Of a stretch of 64,000 nt of DNA, positions 33,317 to 41,843 are shown one piece after another (the stretch's first letter is position 1; every line of letters begins with the position of its first letter). The notes beneath the pieces are model-generated. The model saw only the letters and a program-made list of their open reading frames with translations. It was not told the DNA's origin and made no database searches. This DNA is from Arenibacter latericius DSM 15913. GTDB lineage: Bacteria; Bacteroidota; Bacteroidia; Flavobacteriales; Flavobacteriaceae. A program made the translations under genes and the position numbers. The DNA lies in the NCBI RefSeq assembly GCF_000424985.1, contig NZ_AUKX01000006.1, positions 20,755 through 84,754 of the forward strand, given 5' to 3'.

Positions 33317-34063
33317 TTACTTTTTGTTAGCTGTAGAAATATACTTTTGCAAGGCCATGGTTAGGGAAGGAGTTTCTGGCGTAGGAGCCTGAATGTCGAT
33401 CCTTAAACCAGCTTCAGTAGCTGCCTTAATTGTAGAATTCCCATAAACTGCAATTCTAGTATTGTTCTGCTTAAAATCTGGGAAGTTCTTTAATAGTGAT
33501 TCAATTCCAGAGGGGCTAAAGAATACTAATACATCGTAATAAACATCCCTTAAATCAGAAAGATCACTAACTACCGTTTTGTAGAATATACCTCTAGTCC
33601 AATTTATTCCTAAACCATCCAAGGTTTCCGGAACTACAGGTTTTAAAACATCTGAAGAAGGTAAAAGAAACTTCTCGTCCTTATATTTTTTTAATAGCGG
33701 TACAAGGTCTGGGAAATACATTTTCCCTACATAAATTTTACGCTTCCTATAAACCACATATTTTTGAAGATAGTATGCTACCGCTTCAGACTGACAGAAA
33801 TATTTCATGGAGTCTGGTACCTTGAATCTCATTTCGTCTGCAATCCTAAAAAAGTGATCCACAGCATTCCTACTAGTAAGAATGATTGCTGTGAAATTAT
33901 TAAGGTCTATCTTCTGTTTCCTAACATTTCTAGCATCAACTCCTTCAACATGTATAAACGGCCTAAAGTCTACTTTAACCTTTTCCTTGTCTATAATTCT
34001 TGAATATGGGGAGTTTTCAGTCTTGGGTTCTGGTTGTGAAACCAATATTGTTTTTACTTTCAT
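33317..34063 (-). CDS. hemD: Uroporphyrinogen-III synthase family protein
   Basis: 248 residues from the ATG at 34061-34063 (MKVKTILVSQPEPKTENSPY); a longer frame from 34123 reads through the end of the neighbouring gene. Two-lobed HemD pattern: FTAIILTSRNAVDHFF, a linker with the KIYVGKMYFPDL segment, and VLVFFSPSGIESLLKNFP followed by IAVYGNSTIKAATEAGL. The enzyme closes hydroxymethylbilane to uroporphyrinogen III in haem synthesis. The start overlaps the stop of the DUF4271 gene by four bases (ATGA), indicating translational coupling, a pairing usual in Bacteroidota. Confidence 0.88.
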   Translation of the reverse strand: MKVKTILVSQPEPKTENSPYSRIIDKEKVKVDFRPFIHVEGVDARNVRKQKIDLNNFTAIILTSRNAVDHFFRIADEMRFKVPDSMKYFCQSEAVAYYLQKYVVYRKRKIYVGKMYFPDLVPLLKKYKDEKFLLPSSDVLKPVVPETLDGLGINWTRGIFYKTVVSDLSDLRDVYYDVLVFFSPSGIESLLKNFPDFKQNNTRIAVYGNSTIKAATEAGLRIDIQAPTPETPSLTMALQKYISTANKK

Positions 34064-34725
34064 ATGCTGCGTTCTAACAAGTAAGTGCCAATCAAAATTA
34101 TCGGTGCTACTTCTAGGGCGCAAAGATACAAAATAAAATAGACAAAATTGCTGGTAATGAATTTTCTATGACTTTTCAAAGTAGTGAACCAGCCAATGCC
34201 ATTTATGAAAAGAATCAGTAAACTACTTGCTAAAATAACAATTTTTGACCCAGGATATACGAAATTTAAAATTACACTAGATATCAGCATAATTATGCTA
34301 CTATAATTAAAATAGGAGAGTTTCTTAAAAACAATTTCAGATATGGGTTGTTCGGAATTAAATATAAAACCGTTCCCCAGTTGGAAAAATAGTTTTAAAA
34401 CAAAAACAAGCGCTAAACCCAAAAAAAGATACCCGTATGTTTCTAAAGCATATTTTTCTAAGGGAGCGAAGAAAGTTTCGTTTATAAAAAATAGAAAGAG
34501 TGATAGATTTAGGACTTGAAAAACAGAAAGGAGTACATTAAACCAATTAAAGATTCTGTCTTTCTTGTTATACATAAAAATGTATTTATTGTTAAAAGGA
34601 AGAATAATAAAATCCAGAAATCTTCGGTAGAATAGGTTCTTTGCTAGAACAATTAAAAGAAGGCTAGAGAATAGGATAATGCTTATCCAATCTGCAGTGG
34701 TCGGATTTCTTAATATGGCTTCCAT
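34060..34725 (-). CDS. DUF4271 membrane protein
   Basis: 221 residues with about six membrane helices (for example WISIILFSSLLLIVLAKNLF and YGYLFLGLALVFVLKLFF). This family is restricted to Bacteroidota and lies next to the hemD-like gene, overlapping its start here. The function is unknown. It contains the conserved segment NWFNVLLSVFQVLNLSLFLF. A TATCTTTG box at 34775-34782 probably starts the two-gene operon. Confidence 0.9.
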   Translation of the reverse strand: MEAILRNPTTADWISIILFSSLLLIVLAKNLFYRRFLDFIILPFNNKYIFMYNKKDRIFNWFNVLLSVFQVLNLSLFLFFINETFFAPLEKYALETYGYLFLGLALVFVLKLFFQLGNGFIFNSEQPISEIVFKKLSYFNYSSIIMLISSVILNFVYPGSKIVILASSLLILFINGIGWFTTLKSHRKFITSNFVYFILYLCALEVAPIILIGTYLLERSI

Positions 34726-34774
34726 GCTTCTAGCTTTATGTTTTTTTCGTTATTTCCTAAATATAGACCGTTTT

Positions 34775-34782
34775 CAAAGATA
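34775..34782 (-). promoter_or_regulatory. Candidate -7 box for DUF4271-hemD
   Basis: Minus-strand TATCTTTG, 49 bases upstream of the DUF4271 start. Confidence 0.45.
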
Positions 34783-35026
34783 TCCATTGTTAAACAAACG
34801 CTATTAGTAGCTGTTAGTTTAGGAAGTGTTGGTTTAATATATATAGTGATGCGCTGTGCAGAATTTAGTACAGCGCAGGTTAATGCTTTGAAAAATAGTT
34901 TAGTTTTTGGTGTTTTTTGATACATTGGATGTGGTTTCCACGGCAAAACTACAAATTATAAAATGACCCTAAAGTTTAAAAATATCATAAATAGGGTCCG
35001 ATGTTTCCCTACGGAATTTAAAATAC

Positions 35027-35034
35027 TATTTTTG
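35027..35034 (+). promoter_or_regulatory. Candidate -7 box for the glycosyltransferase-dihydroorotase operon
   Basis: TATTTTTG, 20 bases upstream of the ATG at 35055. Confidence 0.45.
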
Positions 35035-35054
35035 CTAAAAACGGATTTATCTAG

Positions 35055-35783
35055 ATGACGGATAGCTTGGTGATTATACCTACCTTCAACGAGATTGAAA
35101 ACATTGAGCTTATTATTAAAGCTGTCTTTGCATTGGAGAAGGATTTTAGTATTCTTATTGTTGATGATAACTCCCCGGATGGGACCGCCCAAAAAGTAAA
35201 ATCATTACAGGGAGATTATATTAATAGGCTCTTTTTAGAGGTAAGACAAGAGAAATTTGGATTGGGGACAGCCTATATTCATGGATTTAAATGGGCTATT
35301 GAAAGAAAATATGAGTATATTTTTGAAATGGATGCCGATTTCTCCCATGCTCCTACAGATTTAATAAAATTGCACCAAGCGTGTGTAGAAGGTGCAGATG
35401 TAGCTATAGGTTCTAGATATAAAAAAGGGATTAATGTTGTAAATTGGCCCTTGCACAGAATTCTTCTCTCCTATGGGGCATCATTTTATGTTAAAATGAT
35501 CACCGGAATGAGGGTGCACGACCCAACAGCAGGCTTTGTTTGCTATAAAAGAAAGGTTTTGGAAACTATTAAATTAGATTCCGTTAAATTTATAGGGTAT
35601 GCTTTCCAAATAGAGATGAAATTTAGAGCCCATCTTCAAAAGTATAATCTTGTTGAGGTGCCTATAGTTTTTACAGATAGGATTCGAGGGAAATCTAAAA
35701 TGAGTACGTCTATAGTAGGAGAGGCAGTGTTTGGGGTGCTCCAAATGAAGTTAAGAAGTCTGTTTCAAAAAAATAAATTTTAA
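35055..35783 (+). CDS. Polyprenol-phosphate mannosyltransferase-like GT2 glycosyltransferase
   Basis: 242 residues, a soluble GT2 fold: LVIIPTFNEIENIELII at the start, ILIVDDNSPDGTA for nucleotide binding, FEMDADFSHAP as the DxD metal site, AIGSRYKKGINVVNWP and HDPTAGFVCYKR. It matches dolichol/polyprenol monophosphomannose synthases that transfer mannose (or another hexose) from a nucleotide sugar to a lipid carrier on the inner face of the membrane. No C-terminal membrane domain is present. It is first in an operon with dihydroorotase (one-base gap) and DUF4296. Confidence 0.92.
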   Translation: MTDSLVIIPTFNEIENIELIIKAVFALEKDFSILIVDDNSPDGTAQKVKSLQGDYINRLFLEVRQEKFGLGTAYIHGFKWAIERKYEYIFEMDADFSHAPTDLIKLHQACVEGADVAIGSRYKKGINVVNWPLHRILLSYGASFYVKMITGMRVHDPTAGFVCYKRKVLETIKLDSVKFIGYAFQIEMKFRAHLQKYNLVEVPIVFTDRIRGKSKMSTSIVGEAVFGVLQMKLRSLFQKNKF

Positions 35784-35784
35784 T

Positions 35785-37119
35785 ATGAGCAAAACAATAT
35801 TAAAGAACGCTACCATTGTTAATGAAGGGCAGATATTTACCGGGGATATTTTATTGGATGGAAAAATCATTCTAAAGATCGATAGCCATATCACTTTAGA
35901 GGGGGCTAAGGAAATTAATTTGGAAGGGAAATATGTTTTGCCAGGAATAATAGATGATCAGGTTCACTTTAGAGAACCAGGACTTACCCATAAGGGGACT
36001 ATTGCTACAGAAAGTAGAGCTGCGGTAGCTGGTGGTATTACAACCTTTATGGAGCAACCTAATACCAATCCTCAAACCACTACAATTGCTAAACTAGAAG
36101 AAAAGTTTGCGATTGCTAAACAAACCGCATTTGCCAATTACTCCTTCTTGTTTGGGGGAACTAATGATAATTTAGAGGAGCTTAAAAGACTTGATAAGAA
36201 TGCCTGTTCTGGAGTTAAGCTTTTTTTGGGTTCTTCTACCGGAAATATGTTGGTAGATGATGAGGTGGTTATTGAAAAAATATTTAGGAATACCGAGATG
36301 GTAATTTCTGCCCATTGTGAGGATGAAGCCACAATAAGGAATAATATGGCGCTTTACACTGAACGCTACGGAGATGATATTCCTATGAAGTACCATCCAC
36401 TTATAAGAAGCGCGGAAGCTTGTTACCTGTCTTCTTCTAAAGCAATAGCCTTAGCGCAAAAGACAGGAGCAAGGCTCCATGTTTTTCATGTCTCCACTGG
36501 GGCAGAAACAAGCCTTTTTAGGAATGATATTCCTTTGGAACAAAAGAAAATAACCGCCGAGGTTTGTATTCACCATCTTTGGTTTGCCGATGAAGATTAT
36601 GAGAATAAGGGTACGCTAATAAAGTGGAACCCTGCAGTGAAGACTGCTGCTGATCGTGATCAATTATGGGAGGCATTACTAGATGATCGCATTGATGTTA
36701 TAGCAACCGATCATGCACCACATGCCCTAGAAGAGAAAAATAACCTCTACACTTCAGCGCCATCTGGTGGGCCATTGGTACAACATGCGTTGCCAGCTAT
36801 GCTAGAAAACTACCACACTGGGAAAATAACATTAGAGAAGATAGTGGAGAAAATGTGTCATAATCCTGCAAAGTTGTTTCAGATAGAGAAACGTGGGTTT
36901 GTTAAAGAGGGATACTTTGCAGATTTGGTAGTGGTGGATCTAAACGACGCATGGAAAGTAACAAAAGATAATATTGCGTATAAGTGTGGATGGTCTCCTT
37001 TTGAGGGGGATACATTTCGCTCCAATGTAAGTCATACTTTTGTAAACGGACATTTGGCATATGAAAATGGCCGATTTTCGGAGGATAGAAATGCAATGAG
37101 GTTAACCTTCAATAGATAG
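35785..37119 (+). CDS. pyrC: Dihydroorotase (amidohydrolase family)
   Basis: 444 residues. Amidohydrolase barrel motifs are present: PGIIDDQVHFREPGLTHKG (53-71), ISAHCEDEATI, a GVKLFLGSSTGNM segment at the lysine position, LHVFHVSTGAE and VIATDHAPH. The first metal motif of dihydroorotases is normally D-x-H-x-H; here it reads D57-D-Q59-V-H61, so the first His is replaced by Gln. The rest of the site looks intact. The enzyme closes carbamoyl-aspartate to dihydroorotate in pyrimidine synthesis. It is the middle gene of the operon; the DUF4296 gene starts two bases after its stop. Confidence 0.92.
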   Translation: MSKTILKNATIVNEGQIFTGDILLDGKIILKIDSHITLEGAKEINLEGKYVLPGIIDDQVHFREPGLTHKGTIATESRAAVAGGITTFMEQPNTNPQTTTIAKLEEKFAIAKQTAFANYSFLFGGTNDNLEELKRLDKNACSGVKLFLGSSTGNMLVDDEVVIEKIFRNTEMVISAHCEDEATIRNNMALYTERYGDDIPMKYHPLIRSAEACYLSSSKAIALAQKTGARLHVFHVSTGAETSLFRNDIPLEQKKITAEVCIHHLWFADEDYENKGTLIKWNPAVKTAADRDQLWEALLDDRIDVIATDHAPHALEEKNNLYTSAPSGGPLVQHALPAMLENYHTGKITLEKIVEKMCHNPAKLFQIEKRGFVKEGYFADLVVVDLNDAWKVTKDNIAYKCGWSPFEGDTFRSNVSHTFVNGHLAYENGRFSEDRNAMRLTFNR

Positions 37120-37121
37120 TT

Positions 37122-37526
37122 ATGGTAAAATACTTACTACCCATAATTCTTTTATTCCTTATATCCTGTAATGAGGAGGTGGTGAAAAAACCAAATAATC
37201 TTATTCCAAAAGATAAGATGGTTACCATTTTATACGATGTCTCCTTATTAAATGCTGGAAGATCTATTAATCAGAATGTTTTGAATGAGTATGATATTGT
37301 GCCCATGGAGTATATCTATAAAAAGCACAATATAGACAGCCTTCAATTAGTGGATAGTGATACTTATTATGCTTCGCTTCCTATAGTGTATGAAGCTATT
37401 TATACACAAGTAAAGGAGAAAATAGAAAACGAAGAAAAGTCCATAAATGCTAAAAAGGAAGAAGCTGCCAAAAAGGCCTCCGAGGAAGCTAATAAGTTGA
37501 AAAAAGCCGATTTAGATAGAAACTAA
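37122..37526 (+). CDS. DUF4296 lipoprotein
   Basis: 134 residues. Lipobox LLFLISC acylates Cys16. The DUF4296 domain follows (LIPKDKMVTILYDVSLLNAG, VPMEYIYKKHNIDSLQLVDSD split across the domain), then a lysine/glutamate-rich coiled C-terminus. The family is confined to Bacteroidota, has unknown function, and typically follows dihydroorotase, as here. The last four bases overlap the convergent epimerase gene. Confidence 0.9.
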   Translation: MVKYLLPIILLFLISCNEEVVKKPNNLIPKDKMVTILYDVSLLNAGRSINQNVLNEYDIVPMEYIYKKHNIDSLQLVDSDTYYASLPIVYEAIYTQVKEKIENEEKSINAKKEEAAKKASEEANKLKKADLDRN

Positions 37527-38530
37527 GGATGTTCTTCCAAAAACTTGGTGCAGGAAAAATCAATAATGTCATCTAAAGGCGTATAGGAATAATCTAAGAG
37601 TTCCTTGGATTTATTATTGTTATATAATTGTACTTTTCTGAGTGAGCGTACCGAGTTTTTAGAAAGTTTTCTTCCCCGTTTGGTAAGCAGAGCAGCTAAA
37701 TAATCTAACCTCCATAGTATTTCCAATTGCCAAGATTTAAGTTGAATGGTAGGTTTGGGTTTGTTAAAGGCTGTAGTTAGCCGATCTAAAATTTCCTTGT
37801 AACTAAGGTTTTTTGCAATGGTTATAATTTTTTCGTTCTTAACGGTAGAATCCATTAATTGGATCATTAAAGATACTACATCCTGTACAGCAACAAAAGC
37901 AGTGCCCCCAGGAGGATAGAACTTTCTGGCCTTAAATGCATTTTTAAAAAGGAGTCCCGTGCCAGTATCCCAAAAACCAGGACCTATAATAACTCCAGGG
38001 TTTACAATCACTGCTGGTACATTTTCTTGTGTTCCGCGCCATACCTCTAGCTCGGCTTCCATTTTGGTTAGGGCATATACATTAGCACGATGGGTGGTCC
38101 AGTCCGTTTTTTCTGTAGCGGGTTGTCCATTTAATGTTCTCCCTATTGCCGCTATAGAGCTTACGTAACAGAGCTTTTCTATTTGGTGCGCTATACAAAG
38201 GTTTACTATATTTTTTGTTCCTTCTATATTTACGGTCCTCAACAACTCATAGTCGTCGGGATCAAAAGAGATAAGGGCCGCGCAATGATATACGTGAGTA
38301 ACGTTTTTAAAGGCTGTTTCTAATGCGGGAATATCCATAAGGTCTGCCTCTACCCAGTTAATTTTATTAAATAATAATTGGGATTCCTTACTGTAATAAC
38401 CAAAAACTTTTTCTACCTGTTTTAGATTACTGGTAGTTCTATGTATGGCCCTTACTTGTTTACCCGACTGTAATAATCGTAAAAGCAAATGTGCTCCTAC
38501 CAAACCTGTACCTCCTGTGACTAAGATCAT
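37523..38530 (-). CDS. NAD-dependent epimerase/dehydratase family protein
   Basis: 335 residues of the extended short-chain dehydrogenase fold: ILVTGGTGLVGAHLLLRLL binds NAD, VYHCAALISFDP and YVSSIAAIGR line the site, and YALTKMEAE supplies the catalytic Tyr-x-x-x-Lys. The substrate is probably a nucleotide sugar, flavonoid-like or sterol-like compound; I cannot tell which. It is monocistronic. A TAAATTTG box ends four bases before the ATG, which suggests a leaderless mRNA. Confidence 0.9.
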   Translation of the reverse strand: MILVTGGTGLVGAHLLLRLLQSGKQVRAIHRTTSNLKQVEKVFGYYSKESQLLFNKINWVEADLMDIPALETAFKNVTHVYHCAALISFDPDDYELLRTVNIEGTKNIVNLCIAHQIEKLCYVSSIAAIGRTLNGQPATEKTDWTTHRANVYALTKMEAELEVWRGTQENVPAVIVNPGVIIGPGFWDTGTGLLFKNAFKARKFYPPGGTAFVAVQDVVSLMIQLMDSTVKNEKIITIAKNLSYKEILDRLTTAFNKPKPTIQLKSWQLEILWRLDYLAALLTKRGRKLSKNSVRSLRKVQLYNNNKSKELLDYSYTPLDDIIDFSCTKFLEEHP

Positions 38531-38534
38531 GGCT

Positions 38535-38542
38535 CAAATTTA
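38535..38542 (-). promoter_or_regulatory. Candidate -7 box for the epimerase gene (leaderless)
   Basis: Minus-strand TAAATTTG ends four bases before the start codon at 38530. Confidence 0.45.
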
Positions 38543-38677
38543 CTCATTTGCATTGATAAATCTAAAAATTCATTAGTACTAATAATCAGGTTGCAATATG
38601 GGGCACCCTTCCTCAGAAATTGGCTTGTAGAAAAGGATTATTCCATCATTTGGAAGAAGAAAGCAAGCTATTTACTT

Positions 38678-38685
38678 TATCTTTG
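38678..38685 (+). promoter_or_regulatory. Candidate -7 box for tyrS
   Basis: TATCTTTG, 29 bases upstream of the ATG at 38715; a TTG at 38650-38652 lies 25 bases further upstream. Confidence 0.5.
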
Positions 38686-38714
38686 CCGCTATTATAGAAA
38701 AGTAAACTTTAAGC

Positions 38715-40010
38715 ATGACTTCAAATTTTGTAGAAGAATTAACCTGGAGGGGGATGTTGCACGATGTAATGCCCGGAACCGAAGAGCATTTGTTAAGTGG
38801 AATGCAGTCTGCTTATGTGGGGATAGATCCTACAGCAGATTCACTTCATATAGGACATTTAGTAGGCGTAATGATGCTTCGGCATTTTCAATTGGCCGGA
38901 CATAAACCTTATGCTTTAATTGGGGGTGCCACAGGGATGATTGGCGATCCTTCTGGTAAATCTAATGAGCGTAATTTACTAGATGAAGCTACCTTGGCAA
39001 AGAATCAAGCTGGAATAAAAGCACAGCTTACACGTTTTTTAGATTTTAATAGCGGTAAGGATAATAGCGCTGTCTTGGTCAATAATTATGATTGGATGAA
39101 GGAGTTTTCCTTTTTAGAATTTATCCGTGATGTTGGTAAGCATATTACCGTGAATTATATGATGGCTAAGGATTCCGTTAAAAAACGACTAACATCAGAA
39201 TCTAATGATGGTTTGTCCTTTACAGAGTTTACCTATCAATTGGTACAAGGATATGATTTCTTACATCTTTATAGAACCCATAATTGTACCCTACAAATGG
39301 GAGGTAGCGATCAATGGGGGAATATTACCACCGGTACCGAACTAATTCGTAGGATAGGTGGCAGTAAGGGATATGCACTTACCTGTCCATTAATTACAAA
39401 AGCCGATGGTACTAAATTTGGTAAATCTGAAGGAGGTAATGTTTGGTTGGATGCAGAAAGAACATCACCCTATAAATTCTACCAGTATTGGTTGAATACC
39501 TCTGATGAAGATGCAGAAAAGTATATTAAAATATTTACCTTCCTAAGTAAGGAGGAAATTGAAAGCCTGGTAAATGAACATAAGGAAGCGCCACATCTTA
39601 GAGTGTTGCAAAAGCGTTTAGCAGATGAAATTACGGTAATGGTGCATTCACAAGAAGATTTGGACAATGCAAAACAGGCTAGTAATATCCTTTTTGGAAA
39701 ATCTACTTCAGAAGACCTTAAGAAATTGAATGAGAAAACATTTTTGGATATTTTTGAAGGGGTGCCGCAGGCTGAGATTGCTAGAGAAGAGATTGAAAAT
39801 GGCTTGGATATGATAGGAGCTTTAGCCGCTAAGACCAACTTTTTGGCATCTAACGGTGAGGCAAGACGTGAATTAAAGCAAAATTCCATTTCTGTTAATA
39901 AGGAAAAGGTAAAAGAAGATTACTCCATAACCACAGAAGATTTAATCAATAATAAATTTGTGCTTTTACAGCGCGGGAAAAAGAACTATTTTGTACTAGT
40001 TGTGCAATAG
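38715..40010 (+). CDS. tyrS: Tyrosyl-tRNA synthetase
   Basis: 431 residues. Class Ic features are [20 protein letters not shown] (HIGH motif), [16 protein letters not shown], the tyrosine-binding [24 protein letters not shown] and the KMSKS equivalent KFGKSEGGN, followed by a C-terminal S4-like domain ([10 protein letters not shown] and [13 protein letters not shown]). It charges tRNA-Tyr. The gene is monocistronic with a strong terminator. Confidence 0.98.
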   Translation: MTSNFVEELTWRGMLHDVMPGTEEHLLSGMQSAYVGIDPTADSLHIGHLVGVMMLRHFQLAGHKPYALIGGATGMIGDPSGKSNERNLLDEATLAKNQAGIKAQLTRFLDFNSGKDNSAVLVNNYDWMKEFSFLEFIRDVGKHITVNYMMAKDSVKKRLTSESNDGLSFTEFTYQLVQGYDFLHLYRTHNCTLQMGGSDQWGNITTGTELIRRIGGSKGYALTCPLITKADGTKFGKSEGGNVWLDAERTSPYKFYQYWLNTSDEDAEKYIKIFTFLSKEEIESLVNEHKEAPHLRVLQKRLADEITVMVHSQEDLDNAKQASNILFGKSTSEDLKKLNEKTFLDIFEGVPQAEIAREEIENGLDMIGALAAKTNFLASNGEARRELKQNSISVNKEKVKEDYSITTEDLINNKFVLLQRGKKNYFVLVVQ

Positions 40011-40034
40011 TTTCAATTTAATACTGTAAAGTAT

Positions 40035-40077
40035 AAATACCCTGAGGGATAAGAACCCTCAGGGTATTTTGTTTTTA
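40035..40077 (+). terminator. Terminator after tyrS
   Basis: A perfect 14-base stem AAATACCCTGAGGG (40035-40048) with CCCTCAGGGTATTT (40056-40069), loop ATAAGAA, then TGTTTTT. Confidence 0.92.
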
Positions 40078-40212
40078 TACCCTAACAAAGGGGTGTAGTT
40101 AATCCTTAAAAAAGTGTTGGAGCTACTTTTTTTTACCTGTTTTTAAAATTTGGATGATAGCAGAGAAATATATTTTTTCTTTTTCCGTTGTAGAGATAGA
40201 ATTTTAGAATTT

Positions 40213-40743
40213 ATGAAGAGATATTTGATGATTTTTGCCATTATTGCTGGATTTAGTGCTTGTGATAAGTTAGATGAGCTTACCAAGTTTGAAATGGATT
40301 ATAGCCAGCGTGTGGTTATTCCATCCTCTACAGGAGTAGATTTACCCTTTGATGTTTATTCACCGGAAACGGAAACCAATTCTTCCTCTGAATTCGCAGT
40401 AAACGATACTCGAAAAGATCTTATAGAAGAAATTATTTTGCGAAAACTAACCCTAAAATTGAAATCTCCGGAGGAAGAAGATTTTAGTTTCTTGGAATCT
40501 ATTAAGGTGTATATGTCTGCGGACGATCTTCCAGAAATCCGAATTGCATGGAACGAAGAGGTGGCTGCTACAACAGGTGGAACCTTGGAATTATTGACCT
40601 CTGGGGATGATCTAAAGGATTATATTAAAAAAGACAAATTCACCCTGAGATTAGAAACGGTAACGGATGAATTTTTATCCTCCGACCATGAGATAGATGT
40701 ACTATCTGTATTCTTTGTAGATGCTAAGGTCTTAGGCTTATAG
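40213..40743 (+). CDS. Lipoprotein of unknown function
   Basis: 176 residues from the ATG at 40213, which gives a proper lipoprotein signal (MKRYLMIFAIIAGFSAC with Cys17); the longer frame from 40150 is not credible. The mature part is acidic and beta-rich (FEMDYSQRVVIPSSTGVDLP, RKLTLKLKSPEEEDFSFLES, FTLRLETVTDEFLSSDHEID) with the look of a beta-sandwich. It matches no family I can name with certainty. The last six bases overlap the convergent LuxE-like gene. Confidence 0.78.
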   Translation: MKRYLMIFAIIAGFSACDKLDELTKFEMDYSQRVVIPSSTGVDLPFDVYSPETETNSSSEFAVNDTRKDLIEEIILRKLTLKLKSPEEEDFSFLESIKVYMSADDLPEIRIAWNEEVAATTGGTLELLTSGDDLKDYIKKDKFTLRLETVTDEFLSSDHEIDVLSVFFVDAKVLGL

Positions 40744-41727
40744 TACCATTAAATTGCAGCCTCGTACGTCCGAATGATCATAGCGCCCCAAAATTTCGAA
40801 GCTTCCATCCATATGTACTTTTCCTAAATCTTGTGTGGCTATAAAAGCGCAAGAATGCACATTGGCAAGATCTATTATGTTCACTCCTCCACTTTTCCCA
40901 GGTTCTTGTAAAGATAAGGGGTCTTCCGTTTCTCTAGTGAATATTTTCATCCACTTTGGAGTGTAAAAAATGCCATTCCCATAGGAATATGCTTGAGATA
41001 GTAATTCTGTCATCCCATATTCGGAGTGGATTTGTGGAACCCCAAATCCGGACATTAATAATTGATGGAGCTCTTCCCGTATCATTTCCTTTTTACGCCC
41101 TTTCATGCCACCAGTTTCCATGATAACCGTGTTTTTCAGCTGTAAATTGTATTTTTCAGCCATATCTAATAAGGCAAAAGAAACCCCAATTAGTAATGTT
41201 TTGGTGTTGGCCTCTTCCAATTTAAGCAAGGTCGCTCGCAAGTGTTTTAAATCATCTAGGTAAAAGCCGCTATCAGGGTGGTTACTCTTTTTAATCAGAT
41301 CGTCGGCCATATATATCAAAGAAGATCCTTCTCGTTCTAAATAAGAAGGAAGAAGGGCCAAGATGCAATATTCGTTTATGTCACCATAAAAAGCTTCAAA
41401 TGCGCTTAGGTAACTCTTTTCATATATGGAAAGGTCCCTTACAGCATGTTTACTAACCTCGCTTCCCGTAGTACCACTACTAGTAAATATAATCTGGGGC
41501 TTAAAATTGCCTGTGACTACTTTGTGAGTTTTAAAAAAGGAGATAGGAAGGAAAGGAATATCTTCTACACGATTAACATTGGATTCGTTTTTTCCTAAAT
41601 GCTGGCAGAATTCGCGATATACTATATTGTTTTGAAATTGCGAACGAAAGGTCTGTAGTGCCATAGCGTTAAACTCAGCCATACTACTAATCTGAAATAT
41701 ATTCTTATGGAAATTGTTCTGATTCAC
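40738..41727 (-). CDS. LuxE-like acyl-protein synthetase / acyl transferase
   Basis: About 329 residues. I chose the GTG at 41725-41727 because a TATTTTTG box ends four bases upstream; an ATG at 41766 lies upstream of that box, and an ATG at 41682 inside the domain is another option. The adenylation-type core has IPFLPISFFKTHKVV, IIFTSSGTTGSEVSKH (phosphate-binding loop), QIHSEYGMTELLSQAY and GRYDHSDVRGCNLM, the LuxE (PF04443) pattern. LuxE activates fatty acids with ATP. There are no lux genes here, so the role is probably acyl activation for a cell-surface or secondary pathway. Confidence 0.82.
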   Translation of the reverse strand: MNQNNFHKNIFQISSMAEFNAMALQTFRSQFQNNIVYREFCQHLGKNESNVNRVEDIPFLPISFFKTHKVVTGNFKPQIIFTSSGTTGSEVSKHAVRDLSIYEKSYLSAFEAFYGDINEYCILALLPSYLEREGSSLIYMADDLIKKSNHPDSGFYLDDLKHLRATLLKLEEANTKTLLIGVSFALLDMAEKYNLQLKNTVIMETGGMKGRKKEMIREELHQLLMSGFGVPQIHSEYGMTELLSQAYSYGNGIFYTPKWMKIFTRETEDPLSLQEPGKSGGVNIIDLANVHSCAFIATQDLGKVHMDGSFEILGRYDHSDVRGCNLMVL

Positions 41728-41731
41728 GGTA

Positions 41732-41739
41732 CAAAAATA
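41732..41739 (-). promoter_or_regulatory. Candidate -7 box for the LuxE-like gene (leaderless)
   Basis: Minus-strand TATTTTTG ends four bases before the proposed GTG start. Confidence 0.45.
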
Positions 41740-41843
41740 GTAATATAAGCAGTGGGCGTGAACCAAAATTTAAATTTTATTGAGTCGCATAAATCGGCGC
41801 TCATTTGGAGTACAATTTTATATCAAGGAATACTAATGTGTAC

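Larger units (their letters stand above)
34726..35054. other. Divergent promoter region with a 7-base inverted repeat
   Basis: 329 bases. It holds a leftward TATCTTTG box (34775-34782), a rightward TATTTTTG box (35027-35034) and the perfect inverted repeat GCGCTGT (34851-34857) / ACAGCGC (34870-34876). Short open frames of 60-78 codons on both strands overlap each other and show no family pattern, so I do not call a gene. Confidence 0.6.

Noticed and set aside
34710-34946. Open frames of 60-78 codons on both strands in the DUF4271 / glycosyltransferase gap
   Set aside because: They overlap each other and the promoter boxes, have no signal peptide or family pattern, and the leftward one overlaps the DUF4271 start out of frame.
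38591-38905. 104-codon plus-strand frame overlapping the start of tyrS
   Set aside because: Out-of-frame shadow of tyrS; the arginine- and phenylalanine-rich sequence matches nothing.
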